From the NCBI GenBank assembly GCA_937887565.1, contig CALABS010000059.1:1-64000 (forward strand): a stretch of DNA of 64,000 bases. The letters are read 5' to 3'. The notes beneath the pieces are model-generated. The model did no database searches. It was not told where the DNA came from and saw only the letters and a program-made list of their open reading frames with translations. The translations under genes and the position numbers were made by a program. Positions within the stretch are counted from its first letter, which is position 1. Each line of letters starts with the position of its first letter. The DNA comes from an uncultured Rhodospirillaceae bacterium. Its GTDB lineage: Bacteria; Pseudomonadota; Alphaproteobacteria; Rhodospirillales; Magnetospirillaceae. Positions 17,640 through 27,151 of the stretch are shown piece after piece.

Positions 17640-19087
17640 TGCGGGAACAGGGCCACGGCGGCCGCCTTGGCGGTCGACAGCAGCGGGCCGGGCAGGAACG
17701 AGAACAGCAGCACCACCGCGGTGGATACCGCCATGACGATGCCGACCGAGCGGCTGAGCGGCTTGTCGAAGCTCTCGGACGGCTCGTCGAAATACATCAC
17801 CTTGATGATGCGCAGATAGTAGAAGGTGGACACCACGCTGGTCAGCACGCCGATGATGGCCAGCGTGAACAGGCCGGCGTCGACGGCGGCCATGAAGACG
17901 TAGAACTTGCCCCAGAAGCCGGCCAGCGGCGGAATGCCGGCCATGGAGAACATCAGGGCGGCCATCACCAGCGCCATCGCCGGGTTGGTCTTGGACAGGC
18001 CGGCCAGATCGTCGATGCCCTCGACCATGCGGCCCTTCTGGCGCATGGACAGGATCACCGCGAAGGTGCCCACATTCATGAACAGGTAGATCGCCAGGTA
18101 TACCAGCACGCCCTGCACGCCGGCGGCGGTGCCGGCGGCCAGGCCGACCAGCACGAAGCCCACATGGCCGATGGAGCTGTAGGCCATCAGGCGCTTGATG
18201 TTGTTCTGGCCGATGGCCGCGAACGAGCCGACGAACATGGAGGCGATGGCGATGAAGGTCACCACCTGCCGCCACTGGTCGGCCAGCTCGCCGAACGGGC
18301 CGATCATGACGCGGGTGAACAGCGCCAGGGCGGCGATCTTGGGAGCCACCGCGAAGAAGGCGGTCACCGGGGTCGGCGCGCCCTCGTAGACGTCGGGGGT
18401 CCACATGTGGAAGGGCACCGCCGACACCTTGAACGCCAGGCCGGCGACCACGAACACCAGGCCGGCGATCAGGCCGGCATGGGAGGCCACCGGATGCTCG
18501 CCGCCGAACAGCCGCGCCAGCCCGTCGAACGAGGTGGTGCCGGCGAAGCCGTAGACCAGCGACACGCCGTAGAGCAGCATGCCCGAGGCCAGCGAGCCGA
18601 GGACGAAATACTTGAGGCCGGCCTCGGTGGCGCGGGCGTTCTCGCGGTTGTAGGCGGCCAGGACGTAGAGCGCCAGCGACTGCGTCTCCAGGCCCAGATA
18701 GAGGGCGATGAAGTCGTTGGCCGACACCATCATCATCATGCCCAAGGTCGCGAACACCATCAGGATGGGGTATTCGAACCGGCCCAGCTTCTCGCGCTCG
18801 AGGAAGCTCACGCTCATGGCGGCGGTCAGCGCCGAGGCCAGCAGGATCATCACCTTCACCGTGCCGGCGAAGGAATCCATCACGAACATGCCGCCGAAGG
18901 TGGTGGTGCGCTCGCCGCCCAGCATCCAGGCCAGGACGGCGGCGACGGTGAACACCGCCAGGCCCAGCATGGTCATCGGCCGGACGCCTTCGCCCTTGCC
19001 GAAGACGCCGATCATCAGCATCGCCATGGCGGCCAGCGCCACGAAGATTTCCGGCAGGACCGGCAGAAGGTCGAGAGTATCGCTCAT
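17636..19087 (-). CDS. nuoN: NADH-quinone oxidoreductase subunit N
   Basis: The 483-residue protein is one of the three antiporter-like proton-pumping subunits of complex I, with about 14 membrane helices. Conserved features include a membrane glutamate near FLEREKLGRFEYP and a lysine within an FKVSAVPFHMWTPDVYEGAP segment. It is the last nuo gene, 12 bases after nuoM and overlapping birA by four bases. Confidence 0.95.
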   Translation of the reverse strand: MSDTLDLLPVLPEIFVALAAMAMLMIGVFGKGEGVRPMTMLGLAVFTVAAVLAWMLGGERTTTFGGMFVMDSFAGTVKVMILLASALTAAMSVSFLEREKLGRFEYPILMVFATLGMMMMVSANDFIALYLGLETQSLALYVLAAYNRENARATEAGLKYFVLGSLASGMLLYGVSLVYGFAGTTSFDGLARLFGGEHPVASHAGLIAGLVFVVAGLAFKVSAVPFHMWTPDVYEGAPTPVTAFFAVAPKIAALALFTRVMIGPFGELADQWRQVVTFIAIASMFVGSFAAIGQNNIKRLMAYSSIGHVGFVLVGLAAGTAAGVQGVLVYLAIYLFMNVGTFAVILSMRQKGRMVEGIDDLAGLSKTNPAMALVMAALMFSMAGIPPLAGFWGKFYVFMAAVDAGLFTLAIIGVLTSVVSTFYYLRIIKVMYFDEPSESFDKPLSRSVGIVMAVSTAVVLLFSFLPGPLLSTAKAAAVALFPQ

Positions 19088-19099
19088 GTCCCGGTCTCC

Positions 19100-20614
19100 C
19101 TAGCGCACCGCCACCGAAGCGGCGCCTTGCGCGGCCTTGGCCAGTTCGAAGTTGTCGATCAGCTTCGCCACCGAAGCATGCATGGGCTCGAGGAAGGTGT
19201 TGGGATAGACGCCCATCCACACCACCATCACGATCAGCGGCACGAAAATGGCGATCTCGCGGCGATCCATGTCCAGGATGTCCTTGAGGTCGTCGCGGGT
19301 CAGGCGGCCGAATACCACGCGCCGGTAGAGGTAGAGCATGTAGGTCGCGCCCAGCACCAGGCCGCTGGCGGCGAACAGCGCCACCCAGGAATTGACCTGG
19401 AACACGCCCAGCAGCACCAGGAACTCGCCGACGAAGCCCGACGTGCCGGGCAGACCCACCGACGCCATGGTGAACACCATGAAGGTGAAGGCGTAGACCG
19501 GCATCCGCTCGGCCAGGCCGCCGTAGCGGGCGATCTCGCGGGTGTGCATGCGGTCGTAGACCACGCCGACGCACAGGAACAGCGCGCCCGACACCACGCC
19601 GTGGCTCAGCATCTGGTAGATGGCGCCCTCGACGCCCTGGGTGGTCATGGAGAAGACGCCGATGGTCACGTAGCCCATATGGGCCACCGACGAATAGGCG
19701 ATCAGCTTCTTCATGTCCTCTTGGACCAGGGCCACCAGCGAGGTGTAGACCACCGCGACGATGGACAGCGTATAGACCAGCGGCGTGAAGAACTCGGTGG
19801 CGACCGGGAACATGGGCACCGAGAAACGGATGAAGCCGTAGGCGCCCATCTTCAGCAGCACGCCGGCCAGGATCACCGAACCCGCCGTCGGCGCCTCGAC
19901 GTGGGCGTCGGGCAACCAGGTATGGACCGGCCACATGGGCACCTTCACCGCGAAGGACGCGAAGAAGGCCAGCCACAGCCACAGCTGCATCCCCTCGGGG
20001 AAGACGTGGGCCATCAGGGTCGGGATGTCGGTGGTGCCGGCCTGGAAGTACATCGCCATCATGGCGATCAGCATCAGCACCGAGCCGGCCAGGGTGTAGA
20101 GGAAGAACTTGAACGCCGCGTAGACCCGCCGGGCGCCGCCCCACACGCCGATGATGATGAACATGGGGATCAGCACGCCTTCGAAGAAGACGTAGAACAG
20201 CACCAGGTCCAGCGCGCAGAACATGCCGACCATCAGGGTCTCGAGGACCAGGAAGGCCACCATGTACTCCTTCACCCGCTGCTCCACCGCCCCGTAGGAG
20301 GACAGGATGCACAGCGGCGTCAGGAAGGTGGACAGCAGCACGAACCACATGGAGATGCCGTCGACGCCCATCGCGTAGGTGATGGCGGTGCCGGGCAGCC
20401 AGGTGGCGGTCTCCTTCAACTGGAACTCGGCCGAGTTGGGGTCGAAGTAGGCGAGGATGAACAGCGACACGATGAAGGTCGCCACCGAGGTCAGCATCGC
20501 CACCGAGCGGGCGTTGCGCGCCACCGTCTGGGCGTCGCCTCGGATCGTCAGGATGAACAGCGCGCCCACCAGCGGCAGGAACGTCGTCAGCGAGAGCAGG
20601 GGCCAGTCGATCAT
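19100..20614 (-). CDS. nuoM: NADH-quinone oxidoreductase subunit M
   Basis: The 504-residue subunit is the second antiporter-like proton channel. The segment KVPMWPVHTWLPDAHVEAPT carries the conserved lysine and histidines of the family, and ALDLVLFYVFFEGVLIP contains the conserved membrane glutamate. It lies in the membrane arm between NuoL and NuoN. It is 19 bases downstream of nuoL. Confidence 0.95.
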   Translation of the reverse strand: MIDWPLLSLTTFLPLVGALFILTIRGDAQTVARNARSVAMLTSVATFIVSLFILAYFDPNSAEFQLKETATWLPGTAITYAMGVDGISMWFVLLSTFLTPLCILSSYGAVEQRVKEYMVAFLVLETLMVGMFCALDLVLFYVFFEGVLIPMFIIIGVWGGARRVYAAFKFFLYTLAGSVLMLIAMMAMYFQAGTTDIPTLMAHVFPEGMQLWLWLAFFASFAVKVPMWPVHTWLPDAHVEAPTAGSVILAGVLLKMGAYGFIRFSVPMFPVATEFFTPLVYTLSIVAVVYTSLVALVQEDMKKLIAYSSVAHMGYVTIGVFSMTTQGVEGAIYQMLSHGVVSGALFLCVGVVYDRMHTREIARYGGLAERMPVYAFTFMVFTMASVGLPGTSGFVGEFLVLLGVFQVNSWVALFAASGLVLGATYMLYLYRRVVFGRLTRDDLKDILDMDRREIAIFVPLIVMVVWMGVYPNTFLEPMHASVAKLIDNFELAKAAQGAASVAVR

Positions 20615-20633
20615 GGCTTCGTCTTCCGTTGGC

Positions 20634-22565
20634 TTAGCGCGCGTTGAACAGGTACCAGGTGACGAACACCGCCACGCCGATCAGCATCGCGAAGGCGTAG
20701 TGGTACAGGTAGCCGGTCTGCAGCCTCGCCACGCGGTTGGCCACGACCTTGGTGGCGGCGGCCACGCCGTCGGGACCGACGCCGTCGATCAGCGCCCCGT
20801 CGCCGCCCTGCCACAGCCCCCTGCCCAGCTTGAAGGCGGGCTTGACGAACAGGAAGTCATACAGCTCGTCGAAGTACCACTTGTTCAGCAGGAACAGGTA
20901 GAGCGGGCGGAAGCTGTCGGCCAGCGCCTTGGGGATGGACGGCGCCACCTTGTACAGCACGTAGGCGAGCGCGATGCCCGAACCGGCCATGATGGTCGGC
21001 AGCCAGACCACCCAGGCGGGGACGTGGTGGGCGTTCTCCAGCGAGGCGTGGCCCTCCAGGGTCAGGATGGCCTCACGCCAGAAGCCCTCGCGGGCATGGC
21101 CCACGAACATGTCGTAGCCCAGCCAGCCGGCGAAGACGGCGCCCGAGGCCAGCACCAGCAGCGGCAGGATCATCACCGCCGGACTCTCGTGGACGTGCGC
21201 CATCACGTGCTCGTCGGCGCGCGGGCGGCCCTCGAACACCAGGATCAGCAGCCGCCACGAGTAGAAGGCGGTCAGGAAGGCCGCGCCGACGCCCAGGAAA
21301 TAGGCCGTCTGGCCGATCCAGGTGTGGGCGCCGAAGGCGGCCTCGAGGATGATGTCCTTCGAGTAGAAGCCAGCGAAGAACGGCACGCCGGCCAGCGCCA
21401 GCGAACCGATCCACATCAGCGCCCAGGTGACCTTGATGTGCTTGCCGACGCCGCCCATGCGGCGGATGTCCTGCTCGTCGCTCATGGCGTGGATCACCGA
21501 GCCGGCGCCCAGGAACAGCAGCGCCTTGAAGAAGGCGTGGGTCATCAGGTGGAAGATGGCCGCCTGGTAGGCCGACACGCCGATGGCGAAGAACATGTAG
21601 CCCAGCTGCGAGCAGGTCGAGTAGGCGATGATGCGCTTGATGTCGTTCTGCACGCAGCCGATGGTGGCGGCGAAGAACGCCGTCGCGGCGCCGACGATGG
21701 TGACCACCATGAGGGCGGTGTCCGAGAATTCGAACAGCGGGCTCATGCGGGCGACCATGAAGACGCCGGCGGTGACCATGGTGGCGGCGTGGATCAGCGC
21801 CGACACCGGGGTCGGGCCCTCCATGGCGTCGGGCAGCCAGGTGTGCAGGCCCAGCTGCGCCGACTTGCCCATGGCGCCCACGAACAGCAGCAGGCAGATG
21901 ATGGTGATGGCGTGCCACTCGACGCCGAAGAAGGTCACCACCGCCTCGGCCTTGTCGGGAGCGGCGGCGAAGATGGCGTCGAAGCCCACCGAGTCGAACA
22001 GGAAATAGGCGCCGAAGATGCCCAGGGCGAAACCGAAATCGCCGACGCGGTTGACCACGAAGGCCTTGATGGCGGCCGCCGAGGCCGACGGCTTCTGGTA
22101 CCAGAAGCCGATCAGCAGATAGGACGCCAGGCCCACGCCCTCCCAGCCGAAGAACAGCTGGATCAGGTTGTCGGCGGTCACCAGCATCAGCATGGCGAAG
22201 GTGAACAGCGACAGGAAGCTCATGAAGCGCGGGATCGACGGGTCGTGGCTCATGTAGCCGACCGAATAGACGTGCACCATGAACGACACCCAGGTCACCA
22301 CGATCATCATGACCGCCGTCAGGGTGTCGAACTTGAGCGCCCAGGCCACGTCCACCGTGCCCGAGGTGATCCAGGTGAGCAGCGGCACGGTGACCGCGTC
22401 GCCCTCGATGGCCACGTTCACGAAGATGCCGACGGACAGGAAGGCCGACACGCCCAACAGCGTGCAGGTGACGATCTGCGCCCCGCGGTCACCGATGACG
22501 CGGCCGAAGAAGCCGGCGACGATCGAGCCCAGCAGCGGCAGGAAGATTGCGGCGACATACATCAT
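20634..22565 (-). CDS. nuoL: NADH-quinone oxidoreductase subunit L
   Basis: The 643-residue subunit is the distal antiporter-like proton channel, with the long C-terminal lateral helix. The SAQLGLHTWLPDAMEGPTPV segment and WEGVGLASYLLIGFW are diagnostic. Start ATG at 22565 or the next ATG at 22562; both give the same first membrane helix. The open frame extends upstream into nuoK but those residues are not membrane-like. Confidence 0.95.
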   Translation of the reverse strand: MMYVAAIFLPLLGSIVAGFFGRVIGDRGAQIVTCTLLGVSAFLSVGIFVNVAIEGDAVTVPLLTWITSGTVDVAWALKFDTLTAVMMIVVTWVSFMVHVYSVGYMSHDPSIPRFMSFLSLFTFAMLMLVTADNLIQLFFGWEGVGLASYLLIGFWYQKPSASAAAIKAFVVNRVGDFGFALGIFGAYFLFDSVGFDAIFAAAPDKAEAVVTFFGVEWHAITIICLLLFVGAMGKSAQLGLHTWLPDAMEGPTPVSALIHAATMVTAGVFMVARMSPLFEFSDTALMVVTIVGAATAFFAATIGCVQNDIKRIIAYSTCSQLGYMFFAIGVSAYQAAIFHLMTHAFFKALLFLGAGSVIHAMSDEQDIRRMGGVGKHIKVTWALMWIGSLALAGVPFFAGFYSKDIILEAAFGAHTWIGQTAYFLGVGAAFLTAFYSWRLLILVFEGRPRADEHVMAHVHESPAVMILPLLVLASGAVFAGWLGYDMFVGHAREGFWREAILTLEGHASLENAHHVPAWVVWLPTIMAGSGIALAYVLYKVAPSIPKALADSFRPLYLFLLNKWYFDELYDFLFVKPAFKLGRGLWQGGDGALIDGVGPDGVAAATKVVANRVARLQTGYLYHYAFAMLIGVAVFVTWYLFNAR

Positions 22566-22572
22566 CGCTGGT

Positions 22573-22884
22573 TTACCCCTTGAGCTGGCTGATTTCCTCG
22601 ACCGCGATGGTGCCGCGGTTGCGGAAGAAGACGACGACGATGGCAAGGCCGATGGCGGCCTCGGCGGCGGCGACGGTCAGGATGAACATCGCGAACACCT
22701 GCCCGACCAGGTCGTTGAGGAACGACGAGAAGGCCACCAGGTTGAGATTGACCGCCAGCAGCATCAGCTCGATCGACATCATGATGATGATGACGTTCTT
22801 GCGGTTCAGGAAGATGCCAAACACGCCCAGCGTGAACAGGATCGCGGCGACGGTCAGGTAGTGGGACAGACCGATCTCGAACAT
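22573..22884 (-). CDS. nuoK: NADH-quinone oxidoreductase subunit K
   Basis: The 103-residue subunit has three membrane helices and two conserved buried glutamates (in SIELMLLAVN and VAAAEAAIGL) that form part of the proton path. Its ATG overlaps the nuoJ stop by one base (ATGA), a translational coupling site. Confidence 0.95.
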   Translation of the reverse strand: MFEIGLSHYLTVAAILFTLGVFGIFLNRKNVIIIMMSIELMLLAVNLNLVAFSSFLNDLVGQVFAMFILTVAAAEAAIGLAIVVVFFRNRGTIAVEEISQLKG

Positions 22885-23495
22885 CAGATGCCCCCCCCGG
22901 TCGGAACCTTGCGGATTTCAAGCGTGTCGGCGGCCCGGCGCGCCACCTGGTCGGCGATCTTCTGCTTGCGGCCGCCGGCCCGGACCCTGAGCGTCAGCAG
23001 GATGGTGCCGACCATGGCGACCAGCAGGATCACGCCCGACGCCTGGAACAGATAGGCGTAGGTGGTGTAGAGCAGCCGGCCCAGCGCCTCGGTGTTGGAG
23101 GCGACGTCGGCGGTGGGCGCCGGAGCGGCCACCAGCGCCTCGACATCGGGGGCGAAGGCCCAGCCGGCGAAGACCACCGTCAGCTCCAGCAGCAGCACCA
23201 GGCCGATCAGCGCCCCCGTCGGCAGGTATTGCAGGAATCCCTCGCGGAGCTTGACGACGTTGATGTCCAGCATCATCACCACGAACAGGAACAGCACCGC
23301 CACCGCGCCCACATAGACGACCACCAGCACCATGGCCAGGAACTCGGCGCCCAGCAGCAGGAACAGGCCGGCGGCGTTGAAGAAGCAGAGGATGAGGAAC
23401 AGGACCGAATGGACCGGGTTGCGGGCGGAGATCACCGCGACGCCACTGGCCACCGTCAGCCCCGCGAACATGTAGAAGATCAGTGCAGCGAACAT
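22884..23495 (-). CDS. nuoJ: NADH-quinone oxidoreductase subunit J
   Basis: The 203-residue subunit has five membrane helices; the third holds the conserved YVGAVAVLFLFVVMMLDI segment that forms the pi-bulge important for coupling. The C-terminus carries a basic tail. It starts 13 bases after nuoI ends and its stop overlaps nuoK by one base. Confidence 0.95.
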   Translation of the reverse strand: MFAALIFYMFAGLTVASGVAVISARNPVHSVLFLILCFFNAAGLFLLLGAEFLAMVLVVVYVGAVAVLFLFVVMMLDINVVKLREGFLQYLPTGALIGLVLLLELTVVFAGWAFAPDVEALVAAPAPTADVASNTEALGRLLYTTYAYLFQASGVILLVAMVGTILLTLRVRAGGRKQKIADQVARRAADTLEIRKVPTGGGI

Positions 23496-23508
23496 GCCTC
23501 TTCCCCTG

Positions 23509-24024
23509 TCACCGGTAGGGCGCGTCGGTGGCGATGCGGAGAGCCAGCTCGCTCTCCCACCGGTCGCCGTTCGAAAGCAGCCGTTCCTTGTTGTACATCA
23601 GCTCGGCCCGCGTCTCGGTGGCGAACTCGAAATTCGGCCCCTCGACGATGGCGTCCACCGGGCAGGCCTCCTGGCACAGGCCGCAGTAGATGCACTTGGT
23701 CATGTCGATGTCGTAGCGCCGCGCGCGGCGCGAGCCGTCGCCCCGAGGCTCGGCTTCGGCAGAAGCGCGACGGGGCTCGGCTTCAATAGTAATCGCCTGG
23801 GCGGGGCAGATGGCCTCGCACAGCTTGCAGGCGATGCAGCGCTCCTCGCCGTTGGGATAGCGGCGCAGCGCGTGCTCGCCCCGGAAGCGGACGCTCAGCG
23901 GCCCCTTCTCGTGGGGATAGTTGATGGTCACCTTGGGCTTGAACATGTAGCGAAGCGTCAGCCACAGGCCCTGCCGCAGCTCTGTCAGCAGGAACGCCCG
24001 CGCGGTGCGGTCGAGGAAAGACAT
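23509..24024 (-). CDS. nuoI: NADH-quinone oxidoreductase subunit I, with a short insertion
   Basis: The 171-residue ferredoxin-like subunit binds two 4Fe-4S clusters (N6a and N6b) through CIACKLCEAICP and CIYCGLCQEACP. It passes electrons to the N2 cluster. Alphaproteobacterial NuoI is typically about 162 residues; here the linker between the motifs reads EAEPR-RASA-EAEPR, which looks like a nine-residue in-frame duplication (around 23741-23794). The rest matches the family closely. Confidence 0.95.
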   Translation of the reverse strand: MSFLDRTARAFLLTELRQGLWLTLRYMFKPKVTINYPHEKGPLSVRFRGEHALRRYPNGEERCIACKLCEAICPAQAITIEAEPRRASAEAEPRGDGSRRARRYDIDMTKCIYCGLCQEACPVDAIVEGPNFEFATETRAELMYNKERLLSNGDRWESELALRIATDAPYR

Positions 24025-24037
24025 CTCGCGGACCTCC

Positions 24038-25069
24038 TTAACCCTGGTTCGGCAGCCAACCGAACCCGACGAGCACGCCGGCGGTCAGCACCAACCAGAA
24101 CAACGAGAACGGCAGGAACACCTTCCATCCCAGGCGCATCAGCTGGTCATAGCGATAGCGCGGGAAGGTGGCGCGAACCCACAGGAACACGAACAGGACC
24201 AGGGCGATCTTCAACGCGAACCAGATCACGCCCGGAACCATGTTGAACGGCGCCACGTCGAACGGCGGTAGCCAGCCGCCCAGGAACAGGATGGCGGTCA
24301 TCGCCGACATCAGGATCATGTTCGCGTATTCGCCCAGGAAGAACAGGGCGAAGGCCATGGCCGAGTATTCGACGTTGTAGCCGGCCACCAGCTCCGACTC
24401 CGCCTCGGGCAGGTCGAAGGGGGCGCGGTTGGTCTCGGCCAGGGCGGACACGATGAACAGGATGAACAGCGGGAAGTGCGGAATGAAGAACCACACCGTC
24501 TCCTGCTGGCGCAGCACCACGTCGGTCAGGTTCAGCGAGCCCACCGACAGCAGCACCGAGATCAGCACGAAGCCGATGGAGACCTCGTAGGAGACCATCT
24601 GCGCCGCCGACCGCAACCCGCCCAGGAAGGCGTATTTCGAGTTCGACGCCCAGCCCGACATGATGATGCCGTAGACGCCCAAGGACGAGATGGCGAACAG
24701 GTACAGGATGCCGACATTGATGTCGGCCAGCACCCATCCCTCGTCGAACGGAATCACCGCCCAGGCGATCAGCGACAGGAAGAAGGTCAGCATCGGCGCG
24801 ACGACGAAGACCACCTTGCTCGACCCGGAGGGAAGGATGGTCTCCTTCAGGAACAGCTTGGCGCCGTCGGCGAAGGGCTGCAGCAGGCCGAAGGGGCCGA
24901 CCACGTTGGGGCCCTTGCGCAGCTGCATGGCGCCGATCACCTTGCGCTCGGCATAGGTGAGATAGGCCACGGCTACCAGCAGCGGCACGACGATCACGAG
25001 GATCTGGGCGACGATGACGACCAATCGCCAGACCATGGGGGGCAGAAGCCCGTCGAACAGCTCAGCCAT
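24038..25069 (-). CDS. nuoH: NADH-quinone oxidoreductase subunit H
   Basis: The 343-residue membrane subunit joins the peripheral and membrane arms and forms part of the quinone chamber. Characteristic segments are YLTYAERKVIGAMQLRKGPN and ALAETNRAPFDLPEAESELV. The start overlaps the nuoG end by eight bases. Confidence 0.95.
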   Translation of the reverse strand: MAELFDGLLPPMVWRLVVIVAQILVIVVPLLVAVAYLTYAERKVIGAMQLRKGPNVVGPFGLLQPFADGAKLFLKETILPSGSSKVVFVVAPMLTFFLSLIAWAVIPFDEGWVLADINVGILYLFAISSLGVYGIIMSGWASNSKYAFLGGLRSAAQMVSYEVSIGFVLISVLLSVGSLNLTDVVLRQQETVWFFIPHFPLFILFIVSALAETNRAPFDLPEAESELVAGYNVEYSAMAFALFFLGEYANMILMSAMTAILFLGGWLPPFDVAPFNMVPGVIWFALKIALVLFVFLWVRATFPRYRYDQLMRLGWKVFLPFSLFWLVLTAGVLVGFGWLPNQG

Positions 25070-27137
25070 GGGTCCCCGTCTTCTTGTGGTTGCATCCGCA
25101 GCCGCCGCCGAAAGCGGCCGTGCACTCGGCCATGACCTTCGAGGCCCGGCTGATCGGGTCGGTCATGTAGTAGTTGTCGATGGTGGTGGCGAGCGCCTTG
25201 TCCGACACCGGCCCCTCGCCTCCGAAGGCGGCCCCCCAGGCGGCGGGCTGGAGCGTGTCCGGGGTGGCGAACACCGGGTTGGCCTGGACCAGCCGGTCGC
25301 GCAGCTGCTTGGGGGTGTCGTAGGCCAGCGGCTTGCCGACCGCGTCCGACAGGGCGCGGAGGATCTTCCAATCCTCCTTGGCCTCGCCGGGAGCGAACAC
25401 CGCCAGGCGGGTGCGCTGGACGCGGCCCTCGGTGTTGACGTAGGTGGCGCTTTTCTCGGTATAGGCCGAGCCGGGCAACACCACGTCGGCGCGGTGGGCG
25501 CCGGCGTCGCCGTGGCTGCCGATATAGACCACGAAGGCGCCGCCCAGGCCCTTCATGTCGATCTCGTCGGCGCCCAGCAGGACCACCACCTCGATCTCGC
25601 CCTTGGCGGCACCGTCGAGGATGCCGGCGACGTCGCGGCCGCCGGCCTGGGGCACGAAGCCCAGGTCAAGGCCGCCGACGCGGGCGGCGGCGGTGTGCAG
25701 CACGTTGAAGCCGTTCCAGCCGTCCTTGACCATGCCGGCGGCGTCGGCCAGCTTGCGGGCCAAGGCCAGCACCGCCGGGCCGTCGGCGCCGACCAGGGCG
25801 CCCTGGCCCAGGATCAGGGCCGGCCGCTGGGCGGACTTGAGCACCTCGAAGAACGGATGCTTGCCCGAGGCGACCTCGGCCAGCACCGAGGCGCCGTCGC
25901 CCAGATGCTCGTACTTGAAGGTCAGGTCGCCCTTGTGGCCGATGCGGGCCACCTTGAAGCCGCCCTTGAGCCACCGCTTGCGGATGCGGGCATTGAGCAC
26001 CGGCGCTTCCTTGCGCGGGTTGGAGCCGACGATCAGCAGCGCGTCGCAGTCCTCGATGCCGGCGACGGTCGAGTTGAACAGGTACGAGGCCCGCGCCGAG
26101 GCGTCGAGCCCGGCGCCGTCCTGGCGGCAGTCCAGGTGGGGCGAGCCCAGCGACGCCATCAGGTCCTTGAGCGCCACCATGCTTTCGCAGTCGGCCTGGT
26201 CGCCGGCGATGGCGGCGATCTTGGACCCGGCCGTGCCCTTGACCTTGGCGGCGACGGCGGCCAGTGCCTCGCCCCAGCTGGCCGGGGCCAGCTTGCCGTC
26301 CTTGCGCACGTAGCAGCGGTCGAGGCGCTGGCGCTTGAGGCCGTCGCAGGCGAAGCGCGAGCGGTCGCCCAGCCATTCCTCGTTGATGTCGTCGTTGACG
26401 CGCGGCAGCACGCGCACCACCTCGTTGCCACGGGCATCGACGCGGATGGCCGAGCCCAGGGCATCCATGACGTCCACCGATTCGGTCTTCTTCAGCTCCC
26501 ACGAGCGGTAGGTGTAGGAGGCCGGGCCGTTGGTCAGCGCGCCGACCGGGCACAGGTCGATCAGGTTGCCCGACAATTCGCTGGCGATGCCGCTGTCGAG
26601 ATAGGTGGTGACCTCCATGTGCTCGCCCCGGCTCACCGCCCCCAGCACCGGGGTGCCGGCGATCTCGGTGATGAAGCGGATGCAGCGGGTGCACTGGATG
26701 CACCGGGTCATGAAGGTCTTGATCAGCGGGCCGAAATTCTTTTCGGCCACCGCCCGCTTCTCCTCGTCGTAGCGGGAATGGTCGCGGCCGTAGGCCATGG
26801 CCTGGTCCTGCAGGTCGCACTCGCCGCCCTGGTCGCAGATGGGGCAGTCCAGCGGGTGGTTGATGAGCAGGAACTCCATCACGCCCTGGCGCGCCTTGCG
26901 CACATTGGCGTTGTTGGTGTGCACCACCATCCCCTCGCCCACCGGCATGGCGCAGGACGCCACCGGCTTGGGCATCTTCTCGATCTCGACCAGGCACATG
27001 CGGCAGTTGCCGGCGATGGCCAGGCGCTCGTGGTAGCAAAAGCGCGGGATCTCGATGCCGAGTTGCTCGGCGGCCTGCAGCACGGTGGTGCCGGCCTCGA
27101 CCTCGATCTCGCGTCCGTCGATCGTCAGCTTGGGCAT
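25062..27137 (-). CDS. nuoG: NADH-quinone oxidoreductase subunit G
   Basis: The 691-residue subunit carries three iron-sulfur clusters in its N-terminal third: a 2Fe-2S site in CYHERLAIAGNCRMC, a site with the His-Cys motif, and a 4Fe-4S site around CIQCTRCIRF. A molybdopterin-oxidoreductase-like domain follows. The last 15 residues include CGC, His and Lys residues, an unusual Cys/His tail. I chose the ATG at 27137 (MPKLTIDGREIEV). Confidence 0.95.
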   Translation of the reverse strand: MPKLTIDGREIEVEAGTTVLQAAEQLGIEIPRFCYHERLAIAGNCRMCLVEIEKMPKPVASCAMPVGEGMVVHTNNANVRKARQGVMEFLLINHPLDCPICDQGGECDLQDQAMAYGRDHSRYDEEKRAVAEKNFGPLIKTFMTRCIQCTRCIRFITEIAGTPVLGAVSRGEHMEVTTYLDSGIASELSGNLIDLCPVGALTNGPASYTYRSWELKKTESVDVMDALGSAIRVDARGNEVVRVLPRVNDDINEEWLGDRSRFACDGLKRQRLDRCYVRKDGKLAPASWGEALAAVAAKVKGTAGSKIAAIAGDQADCESMVALKDLMASLGSPHLDCRQDGAGLDASARASYLFNSTVAGIEDCDALLIVGSNPRKEAPVLNARIRKRWLKGGFKVARIGHKGDLTFKYEHLGDGASVLAEVASGKHPFFEVLKSAQRPALILGQGALVGADGPAVLALARKLADAAGMVKDGWNGFNVLHTAAARVGGLDLGFVPQAGGRDVAGILDGAAKGEIEVVVLLGADEIDMKGLGGAFVVYIGSHGDAGAHRADVVLPGSAYTEKSATYVNTEGRVQRTRLAVFAPGEAKEDWKILRALSDAVGKPLAYDTPKQLRDRLVQANPVFATPDTLQPAAWGAAFGGEGPVSDKALATTIDNYYMTDPISRASKVMAECTAAFGGGCGCNHKKTGTHG

Positions 27138-27151
27138 AGTCTCGACTCTCC

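Noticed and set aside
16902..20348. 1148-codon open frame on the minus strand covering nuoN, nuoM and birA
   Set aside because: It is a shifted reading of real genes in GC-rich DNA; only its birA part at 16902-17639 is a real protein. The rest is Arg/Gly/Pro-rich and has no family pattern.
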